From Chaetorhynchus papuensis (Eukaryota; Chordata; Aves; Passeriformes; Rhipiduridae): 64,000 nucleotides of DNA. A program made the position numbers and the translations under genes. Below, one piece after another: positions 18,869 to 32,105 of this stretch. The first letter of the stretch is position 1. Each line of letters starts with the position of its first letter. A model generated the notes under the pieces. The model was not told where the DNA came from. It saw nothing but the letters and a program-made list of their open reading frames with translations, and ran no database searches. The DNA lies in NCBI GenBank assembly GCA_013396525.1, contig VWYX01000660.1, forward strand, positions 142,091 through 206,090. The letters run 5' to 3'.

Positions 18869-21800
18869 CTGGACACGGAGAGCAAAGTGTTAGCAGCACA
18901 GAAAACTGGCAGAGCAGCCCATTTCTCCAACCCTGTGGAAGTTCTTGGCTGTTACAAGCAAGGGTCCATCCCCACATCCCCCTCCACAGCCACTGCCGAG
19001 GCCAGGACAGCTCCCAGAACACTGCCCGGGCACTGGGATGTGCTACTCTGCCTCTTCCCTCTTCAGAACAAGCTCTGGGACAGTGAGGTACCCAAATTAC
19101 CTCTCCCAAGCTCTGTGCCTGGAACAAAAGCAAGCTTTTCCTCATTTGCCACCCGAAGCTGGGCTGGGAGAAGTTTGCAAACCAAAAGTGTCCCCACCAC
19201 AGGCCGAGCCAGGCTGGAGAAGTCCCACAGCACAGAAATATTATAATTTGAGGAAGGAACAAGCTTCCCCACTTCCTTTTCTCCCATTTGAAAGCCAAAG
19301 CTGGCCTTGCTGCCAGCCTGGCCGGGGACAAGGGCAGGAGAAGCCCTCTCCTGCTGGGAGCGCGCAGCAGGTGTCGCTGCAAGGCAGCAGCACGCACGGG
19401 AAACCTCAGCCCCGGGGCTGCAAACCCGCAGGAAAGAACAATACAACATTTATTTGTACAGAGCCACTCAAATCCTGCAAAGGGTTATTCCGAGGACGGG
19501 AACTGGGGCTGCAGACAAGGGGGAGCCTCGTCACAAGGACAAACCTCGCTCGCAAAGGTGGGTGGCTTGGAGGTCGCTCCCCACCCCCAGAGAAATCCCC
19601 ACGATGTTTCCTGGCTCTGCTCTCCGGCCAAGGTGCCTGAATTAACACTCCCAATCGCTGGGGAAAGGCAGATGGAAAAGCATCACAGAAACAGGGGAAT
19701 TTTTTCCTGTGTGGGGTTTGGATGGAGTCATGGTGAAAGGCATTTCTACTTCCTAAAATATTTGTTAGAACCATGTTATTTGTTATTTCCTTCTATTTAT
19801 TTATCCAGACGACGATCCAAAGCCCACACTGGAAAGACTCCTGTTGATTCCCATGGCTCCTGGGCCCAGCCCTCTAACACTTGCTGGGAAGGAGAGGAAA
19901 AATGCCCTGTTCCTCCAGAGTCCTCATCCACACCCCTGGGCTGCAGGAGCACCAGACTTATCTAAACCATTGAGACGCCCTCCTAAGCACTCAGGGATTT
20001 TACGGTCATTATGGGATTTTGCCCTGTTATCCCTCCACTGAGCCCATCCTCCTGGATCCGAATCAAAAGACAGACGAGAAAGATTCTTCCCAGTCTTCCA
20101 TCCCAGGGCACCCAGAAAAGATCATCCTCATTCACGGGATCTCTGGAGGAATCTTGTGGGGTCTCTGCTACATTTCCTCATTTCCTGGTGATACAAGAAG
20201 CACGGTCATATAAAGCAGCAACACCTGCAAGGCCCTGGCTTCGTGATCCTCCCAGCACTTGAGGGATGTGAATCCCATGGGTGGGAATACCTGCACAAAG
20301 GGGCTTTGCAGGTGTTGGCTGGAGATAAGCAGACGGTTAAACCCCTGAGCTTGCACTGCCACTGATGAGAGTTGTGGGGTTAAATACATCTGTCCAGAAG
20401 AGGACTCTTCTGCCTGAATTTCTTTTTCCATTTCAGTGGGAGAATTCTGCACTTTCTGAAGGAAGAGCGTGGCTAAGCTGCACACGCACACACGCCTGGT
20501 TTGCTCTCTGAAACAAGCATCACTCATTCCTCAAATGCCAGCAGCTTTGTGCTGAGGAATCCTGCTCCCAAAGGCAAGTCCAAGATCAGAGCTGGGATGT
20601 GACCCAAAAAGCAATCACAACCCCCCGGGGAACAGCCCAAATTCCTCTGGAGGCAGCACACAAATTCACTTCCACATGCCCGATTAGAGAGCAATTTCCT
20701 TCTTTCCTAAGAAAGGTGGGGTTTTTTCCAGGTTTCTGTGCATCTCTACCCATCTGCAGAGGCAAACAGTCCTGTCTGTGCTGCCAGTGCTGCTGCCTGG
20801 GATCTGTGCTCCTGGAGGGAGGTGTTCCATGGAGGTGTTTCTGCAGAGCAGCCCCACTGCCAGAGGCACGAGGGATCCTCTCCCAGCATCTGGGCTCCTG
20901 GGAGGAAGATGAGTGAGGCTGTGCTCTGCTAAAGCACAGGACCTGGCCTGCATTCAGGAAAGCACTTAAACACATGCTGAAGCCTTCTCCTTTCCCGAGC
21001 AGGGATGTGTTTGTAACCAGGGCCCCCACGACCGCCGGGCCCATGTGCAGGGGGGTGGTGGAAGAGGGGGGAATGGGGTACCCCCAGCAGGGGAACCAGG
21101 CACCCCTTTGGAGCTGCAGCAATTCCGAGTCTCCCCCATCCCTCAGGGCACCCTGGTGCCCAGCTCTGCTATCCCCCAGCGGCCTGCAGCCCTGAACAGA
21201 CCGCATCCGCAGCACACGGTGTTTTCCTTCTCCCAGGAATGTCCTGGAACCCGCAGGGCTTCTCTTCTAGTAAGTAACAAGGTTTCTGCCAGTGCCTAGG
21301 AAAACATCTGATGCAGCTGAGTTTGGGAGGGAGCCGGGGCTGGGAGCAGCGTGTCCATAGCTCAAACCAGTCATGCGAACAGAGCTGCCACCAGCACCAT
21401 TCATCTGACAGCAGCCACAGGGACGGAGACAAAAGCACCGTGTTCCTTCTTCCCCCCCGGCTGGGAAGGGAAGGGAAAAAGGAAGACAAGGCACCCGAGC
21501 AGGTTTGCAAACTCCCGATTAAATAAAGGCATTGAGCACATTCCTCCGTGACAAGCTAAATTACACGTTGCAGCCCGAAAGGAACAAGTGTGTTCCCCGG
21601 CTGACCCGGCGGAGCAGCCGCTTCCCGGCACACAGGGGCTTCTTTCTCTTCCCCGCACCGAGGCACATTTTTTTCCCCGCTACTCAAAGCTCTTCAAGCA
21701 GAAAGTTCAGCTCAGTTCCGGCAGAGCCACCGGCCCGTGAGGGTCTCCCCCCGCTCCCTCTGCAGGGAGCCGCATGGCAGCTCCCCCGGCATCCCTCCGG

Positions 21801-24800
21801 CAGCGTTTGGGAAATAAATGACTCAGCCCCTGGACCTGGCACATGCCAGCTCCCGACACAAACAACTCCTCAGCGCAGGCACAGCTGCAGCCTCGCGGTG
21901 AGCGGCTCCGGAGCCCTTTTGCAGCCCGAGGAGCTGAGGGGTCTCGGGGTAGCACCCCAGCACCCCTGCGAGACCCCGGAGTTCTGCCGACAGCTCAGCT
22001 TCCCGCCTTGGAGATCTTCTGGAAGCACCTCAGATGTTTTGTGTCACCTAGAGGAGCTCCTTCCTCCCATCCCAGCAATCCCAGCGCTCTCGGGAGTCCC
22101 TCCAGCAGGATAACACCAACGCCTGGAAGCAGCTGGGAAAATCCACATCGTTACATCGGCCGGAGGACAATCACTGGAATTACCTCGGAGGCCGCGTTCC
22201 CACCACCCAGCCCACAGCTGTTCCCAGACATTTGGAAACCAAACACTCCTGGAGGAAAATAAAACAGATCTAATCAGTTTTACCCTCTTTTTCCAGTGGG
22301 AAGTTTACACCATAACACAAGACAAGCTTGCAGGTGGACATGGGGAGCGTTTCACGAGTTGTTTAATGTGTTTATAGGTATTTTTCTTATCCAAGATCTT
22401 GCAATTCTGCCAAATACAGAGAAGCACAAACACAGGTAGATTGTGCTCACGGCCACACACGAGGCACCCCAGGCTCTGAGAGACAAGAACCCCCAAAGCT
22501 TTACAAACATCACCTGGCCGAGGCTCCCAGCCTGCGAACACGGCACAGAGCCAGGGTCCCCTCCGTGCTGCAGCTCAGGAAACTGGGGCACCTCGGGGCC
22601 TCACTCAGGGACCCAGGTCCTTTGTGACACACGAGATCTCAGCAGAGATGGACACCGTGAAGGTTTCAGCTCCTGGTCCGGGTCAGAGCTGGGATCCCCA
22701 CGTCCCTCTCCGGCCTCCCTGGACACGGGGCTGTCCTTCCTGACGGAGCCAGCTCCCCACCCAGCCGGGCTCTGCCCTCACTGCCAAAAGTGAGCCCAGG
22801 CTGGTGCCAGAGTCACAGCAGTTTGTGTGCCACTGCTTGTTTGTGCTGTTTGCTGAGAGGAGCTGCCCCACGGAGCAGAGGAGGCCCCAGAGATGCTCTG
22901 TGCCTCAGTTTCCCTGGTGCAAGAGCAGGGACGGGCAAGCACTGAGTGAGCTGATGGGTGCAGGGAGGGTGGAGAGCACAGGGAGGTGTTTGGAGAGCCA
23001 GACTCCCTTGCAGGGAAGGCTGCCCGGGGCAGGAGGGAGGGCTGGCTGCCAGCAGCCCTCGCCCCACATTCCTGATGGGAAGGTGCTGGGGGGAGGCACA
23101 GGGCAGGTGGGAGCCGGGCTGGGACAGCGTGTGGGGGAGTCACACCAGGACACGGCGCTGCAGGGCAGGGGGGAAGCTCTCCAAGGACTCGGGTGGGATC
23201 ACTCCTGCATGTGCAGGTGGCCAGGAGAAATCTCACTGCAGGAAATGCTGAAAGGAAATTATTATTTAGGCACCTAAAAGGATGCAAAGCCAGAGTGAAG
23301 TGTCTGCTTGGCACTTCACCTGGAAAGAAACATCCCAGAAAGACCCAGGGCACGGCTCTCCTCAGGCGCAGGGTTAGGTCTGTAACTTCTGAATACCACC
23401 AGGGATCGGCTCTTAGGAAACTCAGCTCGAATAGTATTTGCTTACATGGAACAAAACGATTTATAAGCCAGCATTATTAGCAGGAAAAGCTTAGATCTCA
23501 ACTGCACAAAACTGGAAAGTCACTGTGTATTGAAAAACATCTATCAAAACAACAGATGTTATTCAATACCTATTCTTATTCAATACTTCCCCCTTTTTGA
23601 AATTTGCATTTAGCTAAAACTTTACGTTTTTGGGGACCCTTACTGTAGGGACTGTAACAGCCCAAAAGGATCTGATTGAGGTACAATGTGGGCAGGGGAG
23701 AGGGAAGAGAATTCTGCACTGGGGGTAATTCTTCAGGACAGCAGGACACAAGAGTGTCCTTACCAGAGCACAGAAATCTCTCCCAAGCTCAGAGCTCCAG
23801 TCCTGCTTCGCTGAGCTGCAAAATCTGGGGAGAAATTACAAAAAAATAAACAGGGAACTACCACAGGAAGACATTTGATATTTAACAACCACAAGAATCC
23901 ATCCTAAGAACTTTGTGATAGCGGAGCAAAAGCTGTGTCGTTTCTCACTGTGGACCTGGCTGTGTCTGCTCCTTTCAGAAGCAGATGTTAAAGCTTCCCT
24001 TTCTGTAACATATTAATTTCCACTCAAGCATGGTTGGGCAAGTCACAGAAAAAAAAAAAGCAGAAATAAAGAAAAGCAGTGCAGCTTTTTTAAAGCCCTC
24101 TGCCCTGCCCACAGCAGCCAGAATGTCAAAAGATGTTGGTACGTTGGGAGTTTTAATCTGGCTTCTCCACCATGCACTGAGCACTTGGGAAACTCATTTT
24201 TTGCAGCTGGAAAAAAATATATATCCAAGCTACTTTGCCTCCAAAAGTCATTGGAAAGCTACCTTTGGACTTAGATAGGCTTAGGATGGGATCCTCGAGG
24301 ATCTCTGCTGGAAAAGGGACACTCTAATGGCCTGTGGAAGAGGCAAGAGTCATATAAACAGTTTCTGGTAATTTATTTCAATTGCTCCATTTCTTCAGCA
24401 TTAAGAACAATCACAGCCAGGAAAATGCATCAACCTAAAGCTCAGGAACATATCCTCACCCCAAATCTCCACTCCCCCTCTTCTTCAAGCATGTGGGGCT
24501 CTGCAGCCCCCAAGAGCAGCGGGACGAGTGGGATGGGAGCAANNNNNNNNNNNNNNNNNNNNNNNNNNNNNNNNNNNNNNNNNNNNNNNNNNNNNNNNNN
24601 NNNNNNNNNNNNNNNNNNNNNNNNNNNNNNNNNNNNNNNNNNNNNNNNNNNNNNNNNNNNNNNNNNNNNNNNNNNNNNNNNNNNNNNNNNNNNNNNNNNN
24701 NNNNNNNNNNNNNNNNNNNNNNNNNNNNNNNNNNNNNNNNNNNNNNNNNNNNNNNNNNNNNNNNNNNNNNNNNNNNNNNNNNNNNNNNNNNNNNNNNNNN

Positions 24801-27800
24801 NNNNNNNNNNNNNNNNNNNNNNNNNNNNNNNNNNNNNNNNNNNNNNNNNNNNNNNNNNNNNNNNNNNNNNNNNNNNNNNNNNNNNNNNNNNNNNNNNNNN
24901 NNNNNNNNNNNNNNNNNNNNNNNNNNNNNNNNNNNNNNNNNNNNNNNNNNNNNNNNNNNNNNNNNNNNNNNNNNNNNNNNNNNNNNNNNNNNNNNNNNNN
25001 NNNNNNNNNNNNNNNNNNNNNNNNNNNNNNNNNNNNNNNNNNNNNNNNNNNNNNNNNNNNNNNNNNNNNNNNNNNNNNNNNNNNNNNNNNNNNNNNNNNN
25101 NNNNNNNNNNNNNNNNNNNNNNNNNNNNNNNNNNNNNNNNNNNNNNNNNNNNNNNNNNNNNNNNNNNNNNNNNNNNNNNNNNNNNNNNNNNNNNNNNNNN
25201 NNNNNNNNNNNNNNNNNNNNNNNNNNNNNNNNNNNNNNNNNNNNNNNNNNNNNNNNNNNNNNNNNNNNNNNNNNNNNNNNNNNNNNNNNNNNNNNNNNNN
25301 NNNNNNNNNNNNNNNNNNNNNNNNNNNNNNNNNNNNNNNNNNNNNNNNNNNNTCTGGGGAGCAGTGGGCCTGGGAAGCCTCGGCACACTGGGCACAGGGA
25401 GGGGGTCCTGGCTCTGCCCGAGCCCCCGCACGGGGCAGGAGCCGTCGGAAGCCGTGGCTGGAGCATTCCCGGCGCTGGGCCGGAGCCGGGTGCAGCTGAT
25501 CTGAGCACCAGGCGCTTCCCAGCGCAGCTGGAGCGGCGTTTCAGCCGCAGGCCTCGCTCGCATGCCTGGGCCTGAGCGGGGCCCGGCTGCCTCCCGCTTC
25601 CCCCTGGAGCCGGTGTTTCCCACAAGCCGCCCCACGGCCGCAGAGCCAGCCTGGGGCCGAGGGCATCTGGACGTGCAGGAGGGCGGTGGGCGCCCAACAA
25701 CCCCTTTGAAAATCCCATGGATAGCAGGGATTTTGCTGCTCTCTCCAACGCTGTCCCCGACCCCCGCGAGCAGCAGTTTCCCACCCAGCGTGGAAAGGGA
25801 ACATCTCCTCCTGCGGCACAGCAGCACTGAGGGAGCCTGGCCATCATCCCTCGGCCGCAGCACCTCCCCAGAGCACCTGGAGCTCAGCCACTGCCATTCC
25901 CTGTGCGGCTGAAGCCACAGCCTCTCCCCTCCTTGTTGGAGCACAGCTTTCACGAGTGGGCAGCGGAACCCCGGAGCCTGCGGGAAGGGTCCCGGAGCCG
26001 CTGGCTTTTCCCGGGTTGGGTTTGCAGGCAGGAGCGGCCCTGCCCCGGGGAGCGCTTCTCCCAGCAGGCCCCGTTCTGCTTTCACTTAGAGTGAGGTAAA
26101 CTGGGACCGGCTCCTCCAAATGACTCCACTGGTGCAAATGAGATCAGAATCTGGCACCGCTCGTCTTACTCAAAACAAGCCTAACTGGAACCAGATAAAA
26201 CCAGTTTGAGTGCAGAGTGGCCACCAGGATGATGATTTTTTTAATTCCTGCAGGCAGCGAGGGGAGCTGTCTCGGATGCCAACCACGCTGGCTTTCGCCT
26301 GGCTCGGTCATTCATTACCAAACTTGCATAAAAACCCAACGCAGCGGGGTTGCGCCTGCAGGATCAGGTTCCCAGCTGCTGGAGCGAGAAGGGGAAAGAG
26401 GGAAGGAGAAAAGAGCTTGTGGATGGAGCTGTGGATCTTTTGGGATCCTCCCTGCTATCTCCCTCTCCTGTTTAGGCCATATTTTGGTCACAGCAGCAGA
26501 AATTCAGTGACCTGATGTGATTTTGCCCTCTTGCCCACCACACCAGCCTCCTCAGTTTGTATGGCATAAACCCAATGTCTTTGTTATTTACCCATGGCAC
26601 TGACGAAAGCAGAAAAACACATGCAAGTGCAGGGCCAGAGGGGTTTGGGGTAAAGTAACACCTCATGGCCCAGCTGGTATTTTCGGTTGCTACCAGGGCT
26701 GACCTCACACTTGACATTTAGACAGTTTCTCCTAGAACTGCAGGATTGGGCCCAGTAACCACAAAGAAATCACACTGTGACCCGAGCAGCGCTCCTTTCC
26801 CCGCTCTGGACAGGTTGCCTGAGCTCTGTGTCGGAGAAGAAGGAGGCTTAAAGCACATCTGAGAGTGACCTGAGCACAGGCTCCATCCTGGCGCCATTTC
26901 CAAAGCTCAGCTCCACAGGGCTGCGAGCTTGGCTGGAACGGGGGCAGCAGCCCAGCCCAGCTCCACAACCGCTGGGGTGGGTGCTGGGTTGTTCCATTCC
27001 CACCCTCGGTGCTAATTTATGTCCAGGAAAGCCCTGGCCCCCACCACCCCACGTTCCTCCCTCCCCAAACAGCTCTGCACAAGAAACAAAGGTCTGGGGA
27101 GCAGCAAGCACAGCCCTGCCAGGGCTAGCAGAGGACAGACCACCCCTCACTCCCACTCCGGAACTCCCCCAGAAGGACAATTTTATCAGCTGCTCAGGTT
27201 TTTAAGAGTCTGATTTGAGCGGGTGGGAAGTTTCTTTGCCCTCAGCCGTGCTGGACCCCGTCACTCTGCTCCTTGCTTTGTCACGGGGGATCTCTGAGCC
27301 CGGGCGACTACAGAGGAGGGTGGTTTTTTCCAGCAGACTTCAAAACAAAAAAAGCAGGAGCAAGGCCCGAGGACGGAGCAAGAACCCGGCTCTGCCTGCC
27401 CCGTGGTCGGATATGGGATCTGGCAGAGGTACTGCTGAAGCTTTAATGGGAACAGCGTGGAGTTTGGGCAGGAATAACTGCCCGGGAGTTTCCTCTGCTC
27501 CTCGGGCAGGTTTCCCATGGCTGCACCAGCTTAACCCGCCCTCGGCAATGCCAGCGCACGCCGCGAGCAAAGCTGCTCCAACACGGGCAGGTCTTCAAGG
27601 CTCCTTGAAAAGCATTTTGGCTCAGGGCCCGATCCTGCACCTCCAGAGCACCCAAAATTCCCTCCAGCTCGACTGTTTTCCTCGCTCCGGAAAGGCGACC
27701 GGGCACTCGGGAAGACTTTGCTCATTTGTCCTTTTTGTGAGACCGCAAACTCCCCGAGCTGGAATTCAGCGCAGAGAGGTCACGCCAAGAGCCCGGATTC

Positions 27801-28978
27801 TTCTCAGGGCTGTTTGCAAACACTTGGGATTTTTATACTGAAGGCAAATTCCATTTCCCATCCTGCGGTTTGCAAATTTGAGGCGAGCAGCCTTTTACGA
27901 GATGGGAGACTGCCTTCAAAAGCAGAAGTGCCCAGTGTGTGCAGCTGATTTTTGGCTGGTTGGACATTGCAAAGGGGACACTGAATTCTCCAGCTAAAAA
28001 TACAAGGGAAAATCTGGGTCTCCCCATATCGCTAGGATCTTTCCCACTTGTTTCAGTAGGGTGCAGATTTCTCCCAAAAAAACCCGCATGGAAAAGCTAC
28101 TGTGTTCTAAATCCACAAACACTTCACACAGGCTGAATTTTTCATTTGATGGGGTTAATCCTATATGTAAAAGTCAGATTGTGGAGCGGAGCAGAACTTG
28201 CTGGTGCCCTCGTAAGAGAAATGTTAGTAGGCAATAAGGGACTGCCCAGATCAACTTTAATGCAGCCTCAAAGCGAGCTAAAGCACGTTATATTCCCAAA
28301 ACACCTCCCAGAGAAAAAAGAGAAATCCCCACTGATCTTAAAATGCAGAGATTATTGTCTAGAACAAATAAAAATTGCTGCAAATACTGAGACAAATTGA
28401 AATGCTACATTGGGGTTCAAAAAACAGGTAGGGCTATGTTGGATTTAAGCTTTCCAGTAAGTGCCTAAAGTATTTCCACGATACAAGGATGTAAATTAAT
28501 CCCCGGGATGAACTTTTCAAGGAACAAAAGTTTACTGCCTTGCCATTGGGAAACCTTCTTTCTTTTATGATCGTTGAACTACCCCACGTCCGCTGGTGGT
28601 GTGGTTAATCGATACTGAGCGTTCCCGTTCTTCCCTCGGCACTTTTGTTTCGAACCCCAACAGGGATGGGAAGGAGGGAAGGACTCTGTACCACAGATGT
28701 GCGACCGACACAGCGCGGCTCCCCGGCTCCCAGGCTTTTCTTCAATTCGAGCTAAAGCGGCGGTGGAAATAGTTTAACGATTGCAGAGCAGATCCCCCCA
28801 AGTCCGCCTCATCTGCAACCGATTTCTGCCCGTGGCGACATCCTCATCCTCCCGGCCATCCATCACCGGCGGGGGGGAAACGAGAAGCGAGAGGAAAAGA
28901 GGCGGAAAATCTGGTGCGGGGAAAAAGCAGCAGGTTCGGGGCGGGGGTGGGGGGCACACAAAGCCAAGGGCTACTCAC
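18869..28978 (-). other. NBL1: NBL1 intron 1 (predicted)
   Basis: About 10 kb lies between the probable first exon in the CpG island and the first coding exon. It contains the assembly gap and several GC-rich, CpG-containing patches at about 21600-22000 and 25370-26100. I recognise no coding exon here. Alternative NBL1 first exons could lie in it, but none is shown by sequence alone. A minus-strand AATAAA at about 19449-19454 has no gene assigned. Confidence 0.55.
24543..25352. other. Assembly gap (810 N)
   Basis: A run of 810 unknown bases. Every reading frame drawn across it is meaningless. The right flank is GC-rich, which is a common cause of dropout. Confidence 1.
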
Positions 28979-29395
28979 CAGCCAGGCGACGGCGGGCGCA
29001 TCCCATGGGGTCCGGGGCCCGGCGGTGCCCGGCGGCTGCCGCATCCCCGGCGCGGCGGGGCGGCCACGGAGGGAGGCGCGGGGCGGGCGGGAGCTGCCGC
29101 CTCCCTCCCCCCGGTGCCGGGCTCCGGGCGGTGCCGCCGGCCCCGCCGCTCGCGATTGCACAATCGGGCTGGGAAGGGAGAGGAGGGGAAAGGAGGGAGG
29201 GACGGCCGGCGGGAGGAGGGAGCGAGGGAGCGGCGGCGGCAGCGCCCGCCCGCCCCGCCGGGGTCCGGGCGCACCGAGAGCCCCGAGCAGCCCCTGCGGC
29301 CGCCGGGCTGGGAGACGAGAGCCGGAGCCCCAACACCCCGGGCGCGGAGCTCACCCACCGACCTGGGCCGTGAAACCCCCGGCAAATGTTAGAGC
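28770..29395. promoter_or_regulatory. NBL1: CpG island, probable NBL1 promoter and first exon
   Basis: This is a dense CpG block with many GC boxes (ggcgggg and its complement). A good minus-strand donor, CTG|gtgagt, lies at 28979/28978. It is the only strong promoter-like island between the NBL1 coding exons and MICOS10. Mammalian NBL1 also has a remote 5'-UTR exon. A near-palindromic gattgcacaatc at about 29153-29164 resembles a C/EBP-type site. Confidence 0.6.
28979..29300 (-). other. NBL1: Predicted NBL1 first exon (upstream limit unknown)
   Basis: The 3' boundary is set by the donor at 28978. The 5' boundary is only a guess within the island. The exon contains two ATGs near its end, at 29006 and 29001, which matter for translation (see findings). 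Linkage to the coding exons is inferred, not shown. Confidence 0.4.
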
Positions 29396-29627
29396 TAACG
29401 GGGAGAGCCCGCTGGAAATGCCCGGCCACAAAACGAGGGGGCTTCGGCCAGGAGAGCCCAAGGGAATGTCCCAGCACTTGCCTATGCAGTGGCAAAAACA
29501 GTCTGGATTGGGCTCACTGAAAGCCAACAACTCTTATTTAAACATAATTTGTGATAGAGAGTGCTTGGGGCAGAGTCCTGGGGGCAGTGAAGACTTTGGG
29601 AAAGTTCTCCTGCACTTGAGATGACGG

Positions 29628-29721
29628 TTTTCTCTTTCGCTTTTGCTTTTCTTTTCTCTTCCTCTTTCACCTCTTTTTCTCTTATTTCTCTTTCTTTTTT
29701 CTTTCCCTCTTTCCCTTTCCC
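29628..29721. repeat. Polypyrimidine/polypurine tract
   Basis: About 94 bases are nearly pure C/T on the plus strand, with only a few G or A interruptions. On the NBL1 strand it is a purine tract, 250-350 bases upstream of the CpG island. Confidence 0.9.
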
Positions 29722-31616
29722 ATGAAAAAACTAACAGCCAAAGCCCATGCAGTGAAGCCCCATTCAGGCTGTCTCTCAGGTAGGATAATTGCTGGAGACC
29801 GAAGGGCTCTGTTCCTGTTAAGGCACAATTAATCTAAAGAGGCCCCCACATTAAACACTACCCAAATCAAAAGATACCTGCCAGGCTTGGCTGGGTTTTG
29901 CTGGCTGCTGCTGGTGTGAGGATTTGCATAGAGATCAGAGAAGCAGGAAGGGGAGATGGCAAGAAGCAACAGCTGTGCTGAGAGAAGTGTTGGTAGTGCC
30001 CTGGCAGCAGCTGTGGGGAGAGGCTTTGGGGCTGGGTGTTTGCTGGAGGAGGCTGCAGGCTGCCAGTGAAGGAATGGTTTCCTGCTGCTCGGTTCCTTCC
30101 AGCTCCAGGATAATAGGATTTGTAAACAGGGTGGCAAGAAGCTGCCTTCAGCATCACTTTCTTATCCTGTTAGATGCAAACTACCCAGCCCTGGCTGTAC
30201 TGCACTGCTCAGCTCCAAAAGGGCCAACAACAGAGGAACAGCCTCTAGCCATGACCACACACCCCAGCAGGAGCCCGAAATCTGGTTTCCCAGCGTTTTC
30301 ACCCACTGCTGAACCCAGGCCTTTGACCAATGCTCTACCTGCTCCCCATGGCCAGCATGCCCAGCAGTAAACTCCTGCCCAGGAGGCTAATTTATTCTGA
30401 ATAAAAGGAGTGAAATAAGAGACATCTGAGACTTTGAAGCAAGTTCTCACGAGGAAAAATAAGATGTAGATGCAAGCAGCTACAAAGCAACAGACCACGG
30501 GCATTAAGGTGAAATTCAGCCCAGTGTTTCAGGCCCACGGTTCAGTGTTTGGATGGGTTTTGTGGGATCCTCGGCTCCGGGGTGTGATTGCTCTGCAAGG
30601 AGCTGTGAGCCAGCATGCAGTTCATTCACTGCTTCCTACTATTCATCCCTGTTCCAGTTCTGTAAACAGCATGAAAGGGAAACAGCAATCTGTGAATCTG
30701 GGGGTGGGGAGGCAGGAGGAGCAGGGTTCAGGTTTTCTGGTGTCAGGAGGAACAGGCAGAGGTGCTGCAGGACAGAGCGGGTTGGCTGGGGGATGAAAGA
30801 AGCTGCTGAAAGGCTGTCAAAGCCCTGGGCCAAGACTTTTCCCCTTCTCCTTGGCAATGTGATATCACAGCCAGAACAAGGAGTGATGACCCGATGCCTG
30901 CAGATGTCATTTGGACAGACTCAGGCACAGAGCAGAGGCAGCGGCTCCGCAGGGAGGGAGAGCAGGGAGGCAGCGCCGGCCGGAAAGGAGCCGACCTCAC
31001 CGGCCAGCCCCTCTTCCCCAGCCAGGGGCTGTGGCTTCAGCAGCAGCTTTAGGCTCTTGCTGCACACATCACCCCGTTGTTTAGCAGCTCCCACTCCCCT
31101 CAGGCTCGGGGGAGTTTGCTGCCTGCCCCTGAACCAGCCGTGCCACAGCACAGTGATGTTTGCACGCGGTGCGGGGCGACGTGGAGTGCGACACAACTCC
31201 TCACTCTCACCTCGGCGACAGCCCGTTCCATCCTGTTTTTCCACCAGGTACGCACAGCCTTGCCCAAAACATCCACACCCCCCTGCCTTCCCCCTCAGCC
31301 CTTTCCCTGTTGCTGGATCACCAAGGCTTCGTGCACTGGGACACAGCAGAAACCATGGACGTCCCTCCCTCGCCCGCTGTTGCTGTTTTGAGCTGCTGAC
31401 AAACGCCCACAGTGCCAGGGGCTCCCCGCTTGTCAGGACAGGACCTGGCACTGCAGGTGTGGGAATTCAAAGGGTGTATTTGTAAGTTAAAAATAAAACT
31501 ATTTCTTTTATTTGTGTCAGTGCGGAGTCCAAGGCTCCCTGCCTGCCCACAGTGGGATGCTAGAAAACACATCGGGGGAAAAGGTGGGTGGGAAATGAGT
31601 GGGGAGAGTGTGGGTC

Positions 31617-31633
31617 TGTGTGTGTGTGTGTGT
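31617..31633. repeat. Short (GT)n microsatellite
   Basis: A 17-base uninterrupted alternating TG run. Confidence 0.95.
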
Positions 31634-31955
31634 CCATGAAGGGCTGCAGGGAGCAGTGTGGGGAGAATGGCTCTGCACATATCCCACAGCTGGGCCTGAA
31701 TTCCATCTCTTCCCCCACTGGTGTTTTGTTCACCGCCCCTGAGATAAACCACACTGGGTCCAAGGAAGTGCTCTCCCCTTGCACGACCCACGAGGGACTG
31801 GGGAGCCTGATGCCTGGCTCTGCCATGGATCACCCTGCCCAGCTCAGAGCAGTTCCCTTCACCTCTGCATCTGACCTGCAAACGGGTGCAGAATTGCACT
31901 GCTGCTCCCTGACATAAAGACAGCTCTTTATCAGCTCCCTTCTGAGGGAGGCTGG

Positions 31956-32105
31956 ATCAAGGTTGATCAAGGCCAGGTTGGAGAGGGCTTGGAGCAACCT
32001 GATTTAGTGTGAGTGGCATCCCCGCCCTTGGCAGGGGCTGGAACAAGATGATCTTTAAGGCCCCTTCCAACCCAAACCATTCTGTGATTCCATTCTGTGA
32101 TTCTC
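31956..32105 (+). mobile_element. CR1 LINE 3' fragment
   Basis: The module 'aaggccaggttggagagggc', 'ttggagcaacctg' and 'ccccttccaacccaaaccat' is followed by a duplicated 'tctgtgattc' tail. It is a short, 5'-truncated copy. Confidence 0.88.

Noticed and set aside
24425..26085. Long open frames of 320-547 codons crossing the N run
   Set aside because: They exist only because 810 unknown bases contain no stop codons.
28560..28670. tRNA-like words (ggtggtgtggttaatcgat and tttcgaacccc)
   Set aside because: The two box-like stretches do not fit into a cloverleaf with proper spacing and acceptor stem pairing.
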